Shown piece after piece: positions 7,701 through 10,365 of a DNA stretch of 10,365 nucleotides; the stretch's first letter is position 1; each line of letters begins with the position of its first letter. A program made the position numbers and the translations under genes. Where the stretch lies: contig PWMP01000049.1 in NCBI GenBank assembly GCA_003558145.1, forward strand, positions 1 through 10,365. Reading direction: 5' to 3'. This DNA is from Elusimicrobiota bacterium (lineage in GTDB: Bacteria > CG03 > SLGR01 > PWQF01). Below the pieces are notes generated by a model, which searched no databases, was not told the origin of the DNA, and saw only the letters and a program-made list of their open reading frames with translations.

Positions 7701-7996
7701 AAATTCATACGTTCGACAGAAGACCAATCCATATTCTTTTCAAGCATACAAATGGCCTGCCGCATCGGACTTGCATCAATAAAACTGAATTTCAACGAAT
7801 AGTTTCCCACTGCAGACCTTTCGTCCGACTTACTGACATAAACACCCGCGTTATCCCAGGTTGCCACAGTCCACATTAAGGGGCCTTCAAAATCTTCCCA
7901 TACTACAGGCCGGTGTCTGCCGCACAATGTTAACATAAAAATCAATGCGAACAATACTATTAATCCCGCTACCGCTAAAATTTTAGATTTGGACAT
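4727..7996 (-). CDS. Secreted or anchored DUF5060/GH5-type glycoside hydrolase with two N-terminal carbohydrate-binding-like modules
   Basis: This 1089-residue exported glycosidase has, in order: a hydrophobic N-terminus (5-25); two homologous carbohydrate-binding-like beta-sandwich modules (about 30-191 and 202-370), each ending in a YIDNIR motif; a DUF5060-type fibronectin-like domain (about 392-505); a cellulase-family TIM barrel (about 520-830); a beta-domain (about 885-985); and a C-terminal beta-sandwich (about 1000-1078) like that closing other DUF5060 enzymes. In the barrel, acid/base Glu679 is in WELFNEVD and nucleophile Glu765 in LIAEIGG; RIW (564-566), NYH (614-616), HVY (737-739) and a WWW run (804-806) are further clan GH-A landmarks. 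All key residues are present, so it should be active on a beta-linked polysaccharide or oligosaccharide, substrate unknown. Cys25 lies in a poor lipobox (LTLC), so it may be a signal anchor. AAGGAG lies 18 nt before the ATG but only 6 nt before an in-frame ATT at 8008-8006, a possible alternative start. Confidence 0.85.
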   Translation of the reverse strand: MSKSKILAVAGLIVLFALIFMLTLCGRHRPVVWEDFEGPLMWTVATWDNAGVYVSKSDERSAVGNYSLKFSFIDASPMRQAICMLEKNMDWSSVERMNLDVYNDSGNNLFMSLSLSTGEEWEWFESRSIVLEPGWNRDITFDFEAEDYKAEKSRWQHTLGIENIEDVRRVSFLFRDGSGDVYIDNIRLEGYLETDVDQLDDLVLWEGFESEETLWSEADWRSQAVSVQIINEKATEGNSSLKCTFENITEYNKATFCVEKEMDWSEVEAVYLDVYNDLPVPIKISAAISTGGGWIWYESPDILLGSGWNKDLEIDLNRDHFKAEATNWENTTYLRGKEEVQRFAINVMSFSPDGLSGSVYIDNIRHRIGEPVEFPIEIKPQVVEIIDSANYDKPVITEITAPSDVDRLDRFEFAIDIDSFYNNPYNPEEIDITAEFTSPSGKKHRAIGFFYQGYDKTGRNVFIEKGEPEWRVRFAPSEPGRWQYSIIVNNPAGETRSDIKYFDCSDSDNPGFIVTKPDSRLLWFDNGEPYFAVGQNLGWVLREDEWSFADYFKEFHNTGQNWTRIWNCPWGIIVEWGEPRGKGLGQYSQEDAYRFDNIIDMCEDYGIYFQMVINYHGMFKERSNWTTNPYNFTEGGPCENPEDFFTDAKAKEYFKRRLRYFIARYGYSPSILAWELFNEVDLTDSYDEQVVTEWHKEMIEYIREIDPHNHLITTSFARPLAGDPMWRLPDIDFTQIHVYTDEIINTARAISSTREKYEKPSLIAEIGGAITDMVVEAEDREGIRILDALWSPLMTYSAGTAMFWWWDGHIKENNLNRHFASISGFLNEIDIELMDDMDEAKIDIVNSDGYADLIYAPPLDWEKSTGDFFEIDEFGNITGEMLSRFMHGDDWHQDMKVNPVFEVYYPEDGNFSVHLLQAAQLGATLEIYLNNEMIFEKVFPGDGRDIRIDRTFSVDIPAGHHRIKVANSGEDWMNVGYFNFSKVAPRMNVLGIQDDSKAVLWFKNREYNVENYLKNIRPNPVRNGAINVNNLKEGIYSIKFYDVINGEFLETEQVEVKENTLELNIPQFSKSLACIIEKIQPFPVESYLK
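4757..4778 (+). terminator. Hairpin just after the lptF stop, inside the glycosidase 3' end
   Basis: CTGTATT (4757-4763) and AATACAG (4772-4778) form a perfect 7-bp stem with an 8-nt loop, 17 nt past the lptF stop. No T-run follows on the plus strand, so it is not a canonical intrinsic terminator. It may still mark or stabilise an mRNA 3' end, or be incidental within the glycosidase coding sequence. Confidence 0.25.
6887..7909 (-). repeat. Tandem carbohydrate-binding-like module pair in the glycosidase (copy 1)
   Basis: Two homologous modules lie back to back: A at 7424-7909 (residues 30-191) and B at 6887-7393 (residues 202-370). Both carry a WEGF/WEDF-like opening, an EKxMDW segment, STGxxWxWxES, GWN(K/R)D and a closing YIDNIR. 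Module A matches module A of the neighbouring secreted protein, and B matches B, more closely than A matches B. The tandem pair therefore arose first and was later copied as a unit. Confidence 0.85.
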
Positions 7997-8051
7997 AACT
8001 GCTTTAATATTTTTCTCCTTCCTAATCTATCTGCTGTCAACTATATATAGT

Positions 8052-8078
8052 ATTCTAGATAAAATTAACTTTTACCAA
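8052..8078 (-). promoter_or_regulatory. Weak candidate promoter for the glycosidase gene
   Basis: On the minus strand, TTGGTA (8078-8073, 4 of 6) and TAGAAT (8057-8052, 5 of 6) are separated by 15 bp, which is shorter than usual. The long gap suggests the glycosidase could have its own promoter as well as read-through from the upstream genes. Confidence 0.25.
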
Positions 8079-8230
8079 AAACTATATAAGCCTTCTTTTT
8101 GTCTTTCTTTCTGAAACTAAATAATTATATTCAAAGGGTGGGCGCCATTAAAAAAGCAAACTTTTACTAATGAAAAGTGTTAATACCCTGTGATTGTTAA
8201 ATTATCAAAGTCCTCTCAAATTTATGTACA

Positions 8231-8260
8231 GCAATAATAATGGCAAAATTTATTATTTGC
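8231..8260 (-). terminator. AT-rich hairpin downstream of the binding-protein gene
   Basis: About 20 nt past the stop of the binding-protein gene, arms at 8231-8240 and 8250-8260 pair over 10 bp with one bulged base and a 9-nt loop. No U-run follows on the minus strand, so it is more likely an mRNA-end stabilising or attenuating structure than a strong terminator. Confidence 0.35.
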
Positions 8261-8281
8261 AAGCATCCCGTGGCTATATGC

Positions 8282-9379
8282 CTACTCTATACCCAATCTA
8301 ATATTATCTATATAAACAGAACCGGTTAAACCTTCCGGCGGAGGGCCCATCAAATTTATTGAAAGCATCTGGACTTCTTCTTTCCCTTCTAAAGACGCTG
8401 CATATCTCCAATTTGTAGCTTCGCTTTTAAAATTATCCGCATTTAAATCAATTGCCACATCCTTGTTCCATCCTTGCCCTATTGTTATATCAGGGGACTC
8501 GTACCATATCCAGTCTTCACCGGTTGAAATAGCAGCGTTTATTTTAACCGGAACGTGATGAGGACTGTAAACGTCCATATACAAAACCGAAGCGCCGGAC
8601 CAGTCCATTTCTTGCTCTATGCAGAAAGTTGCCTTGTCTTCTTCCGTTGCATTTTTAGCTGTAAGTTTCAGCGATTGACTTCCTTCAGAAACAAAATCCT
8701 GACATAATTCTAAAGATTCTGCCCGTGCGCTCCAATCGGCCAGCAACCACTCGGTATGCTCGTAATCAAAGCAATCTAACATACGAATTTCACCTATCTG
8801 GACAGTATCCGCTTTCTTATATCCTTTTAATCTTATGTTATCCATATATATATCGCCTTCTGCTCCCCAGAAAAGATAACTGACTCTAAGCACACTGTCC
8901 AGATTTTCTATATTAAGCCTGTGTCTCCAGTTGCTTCTTTCAGCTTTATATGAATTGTCCGTTAAGTCAAAAGTTACGTCTTTGTTCCAACCCCTGTCAA
9001 GGCGGATTCCCCTGGATTCATACCACTCCCATTCGTCTCCGGTAGTTATAGAAATGGCCAGTGAAACATACCTTCCTGTATCATTATATATATCCAGTTT
9101 CATCCCTTCTATTTCCGACCAGTCCATCACTTTTTCAAGCATACATATAGCTTTGCGGCTATCACTCGCTCTTTCAAAGCTAAATTTTAACGCAGTTTCC
9201 CCTACCGTTGTATGCTCATCAGAAGGCACTACGGACACTCCTGCATTATCCCAGGTCGCAACGCTCCATATAAACGGGCCGTCAAAACCTTCCCACAATT
9301 CATATCCGGAGGATAAACCTGCCGAACCCGCGCAAAAAACTGCTGCAAGAACCAAGATTTTCAACTTAACAATAAACAT
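8282..9379 (-). CDS. Secreted protein made of two carbohydrate-binding-like modules
   Basis: This 365-residue exported protein consists of a signal peptide (hydrophobic about 6-22, with signal peptidase I cleavage likely in the Ala/Gly/Ser-rich stretch 17-25) and two homologous beta-sandwich-type modules (about 27-187 and 197-363), with no catalytic domain. Each module shows STGxxWxWYES, GWNKDV and a closing YxDNIRL, a pattern seen in carbohydrate-binding modules of the CBM4/9/11 type; the exact family is uncertain. The modules align almost gap-free with the N-terminal pair of the downstream glycosidase, more than half identical by eye. No lipobox is seen, so it is probably a soluble periplasmic or released binding protein. 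AGGAGG at 9391-9396 lies 11 nt before the ATG, a slightly long spacing. It follows the PorV-like gene by 63 bp without a terminator, so the two are probably cotranscribed. Confidence 0.8.
   Translation of the reverse strand: MFIVKLKILVLAAVFCAGSAGLSSGYELWEGFDGPFIWSVATWDNAGVSVVPSDEHTTVGETALKFSFERASDSRKAICMLEKVMDWSEIEGMKLDIYNDTGRYVSLAISITTGDEWEWYESRGIRLDRGWNKDVTFDLTDNSYKAERSNWRHRLNIENLDSVLRVSYLFWGAEGDIYMDNIRLKGYKKADTVQIGEIRMLDCFDYEHTEWLLADWSARAESLELCQDFVSEGSQSLKLTAKNATEEDKATFCIEQEMDWSGASVLYMDVYSPHHVPVKINAAISTGEDWIWYESPDITIGQGWNKDVAIDLNADNFKSEATNWRYAASLEGKEEVQMLSINLMGPPPEGLTGSVYIDNIRLGIE
8288..9301 (-). repeat. Tandem carbohydrate-binding-like module pair, stand-alone protein (copy 2)
   Basis: Module A is at 8819-9301 and module B at 8288-8791, the counterpart of copy 1 in the glycosidase. 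Some stretches are nearly identical even in DNA, for example GACTC(A/G)TACCATATCCAG around 7101 and 8498. This indicates duplication of the whole pair by gene fusion or fission, with no sign of very recent copying, since most codons differ. Confidence 0.85.
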
Positions 9380-9442
9380 AATAACCTGTTCCTCCTTTCT
9401 AAGCTACCTCTCTTTTTTTAACTGAAATATATTTTCTTTATA

Positions 9443-10363
9443 TCAGTTTAAACCGATAAAATCAAAGGAAACCGAAACTGTATGGCCCTGCCCCATGGTT
9501 CCCGAAAGCTTTAAGCCGTAGTCAATCTGAAAGTTTTTTACAGCAAGTCCCAGCCCAAAATTCAGGCCGTTTCCTATATCATAACTGCCGTCATATCCCA
9601 TTCTTACAGAAACAAGTTCCTGCAATACGGCTTCCATCCCGACTTTAATAAAAAAGTTATTATCAAACGGAATTACTCCTACAAGACCGGCGTTAACTTC
9701 TTCTCCCATTATACGGGTACTGTAACCTGCGCCCAAATCAAAGGACAGGGGAAGACTGTACCCTTCTTTTATATATTTCATTTTGCTTCCCAGATTCCTT
9801 ATAACGGCTCCAAAAAGGAAGTCCGTATCCCTAAGTCTGTACATTGCCCCTATATCAGCGGCTACTCCGGTTGCCGACTCATCTTCCAGTTTGCTTTGTA
9901 TCAGTTTTATGGTAGCACCTGAAGAAACATCACTGCTTATATGGCGCTGATAACTTAATGAAGCCGCAAGATCATAGTAATCTACACTTCCCGTTTTTTC
10001 ACCAAAAGCATCATAACCCTCTATTTTTCCGGCGCTCACGTATGAAATTCCCAAAGCAAGAGTTCCAAAATCAAAGGGATGAGCGTAAAAGGCATGCTGA
10101 TGAGAAACCTTTTCTACCAGGGAATTATGCATTAAAGCCGCTTGAGGCATATCCAGCATCAGTGCCGCAGGATTCCAATATGCCGAACAAGCTCCGTCGG
10201 GAAGTGCTATAACTGCCCCTCCCATCGCAGAGGCCCTGCCTCCCACCGGCAGCTTAAGAAAATTACCCGCTCTTGTTCCCGGCTCTCCACCATGAAGCAT
10301 GCTTACTGCGGTTAATATAACCGCAGACAAAATTATAAATTTCTTACTTCTATTCTTTATCAT
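9443..10363 (-). CDS. PorV/PorQ-family outer-membrane beta-barrel protein
   Basis: This 306-residue exported protein has a signal peptide (hydrophobic about 9-23, cleavage near 24-28). The family's N-terminal signature follows: GGRASAMGGA at 41-50, then an alanine/glycine-rich ALPDGACSAYWNPAAL at 53-68. The rest alternates hydrophobic and polar residues in strand-sized blocks separated by short turns, ending in a Phe-rich last strand (VSVSFDFIGLN), typical of an outer-membrane barrel related to FadL/PorV. In Bacteroidota PorV and PorQ serve type IX secretion, but this family is widespread in other phyla where its job is unknown; no other type IX component is visible here. It is the first gene of the right-hand unit. 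The start is 2 bp from the window edge, so an upstream in-frame start cannot be excluded, but the signal peptide fits this ATG. Confidence 0.85.
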   Translation of the reverse strand: MIKNRSKKFIILSAVILTAVSMLHGGEPGTRAGNFLKLPVGGRASAMGGAVIALPDGACSAYWNPAALMLDMPQAALMHNSLVEKVSHQHAFYAHPFDFGTLALGISYVSAGKIEGYDAFGEKTGSVDYYDLAASLSYQRHISSDVSSGATIKLIQSKLEDESATGVAADIGAMYRLRDTDFLFGAVIRNLGSKMKYIKEGYSLPLSFDLGAGYSTRIMGEEVNAGLVGVIPFDNNFFIKVGMEAVLQELVSVRMGYDGSYDIGNGLNFGLGLAVKNFQIDYGLKLSGTMGQGHTVSVSFDFIGLN

Positions 10364-10365
10364 CT

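Larger units (their letters stand above)
7997..8281. other. 285-bp non-coding gap between the binding-protein and glycosidase genes
   Basis: This AT-rich gap holds no credible gene. It contains the hairpin at 8231-8260 and a weak minus-strand promoter at 8052-8078, which have their own entries. It also has a minus-strand TATAAT (8129-8124) with no good -35, a 10-bp palindrome CTATATATAG (8041-8050), a small inverted repeat (ACTTTT...AAAAGT, 8161-8179), and a minus-strand TTGACA (8040-8035) too close to the start codon to serve the glycosidase. Confidence 0.6.

Noticed and set aside
8035..8040. A perfect minus-strand TTGACA just upstream of the glycosidase.
   Set aside because: At 17-bp spacing the -10 would fall on the Shine-Dalgarno (GAGAAA), so transcription would start within or after the ribosome site.
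8222..8266. A 14-codon minus-strand ORF with cysteines in the gap before the glycosidase.
   Set aside because: It has no properly spaced Shine-Dalgarno, and its codons coincide with the AT-rich hairpin. It is too short to support as a gene.

Overview
The window suggests a Gram-negative, moderately AT-rich bacterium. It carries two LptF/LptG-family lipopolysaccharide-export permeases, a PorV/PorQ-type outer-membrane beta-barrel protein, a lipoprotein solute-binding protein, and Shine-Dalgarno plus sigma70-like promoter sequences. PorV-like barrels beside DUF5060/GH5-type glycosidases are known to me from Elusimicrobia/Omnitrophica-like and related candidate lineages. The sequence alone does not fix the phylum. 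There is no rRNA, tRNA, CRISPR array, transposase or phage gene, and nothing looks recently mobile.

Left (1-2187, minus strand): a carbohydrate ABC importer. A family-1 solute-binding lipoprotein comes first, then a MalF/UgpA-type permease that runs off the left edge. A second permease probably follows outside the window. Middle (2188-4739): a 261-bp divergent promoter region, then two plus-strand genes, an LptG-like and an LptF-like permease. The second overlaps the next gene tail-to-tail by 13 bp. Right (4727-10363, minus strand): three genes read in the order PorV-like outer-membrane protein, a secreted protein made only of two carbohydrate-binding-like modules, and a 1089-residue GH5-type glycosidase with the same module pair at its N-terminus.

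Together the minus-strand genes look like a glycan-use locus: an outer-membrane component, a stand-alone binding protein, an anchored hydrolase with matching binding modules, and an inner-membrane sugar importer. The LptG/LptF pair between them is envelope housekeeping and may be there by chance. The most notable points are the duplication of the module pair between a stand-alone protein and the enzyme, and two genes without a Shine-Dalgarno (permease and lptF) that are each preceded by a six-codon mini-ORF ending in an ATGA overlap with the gene start.
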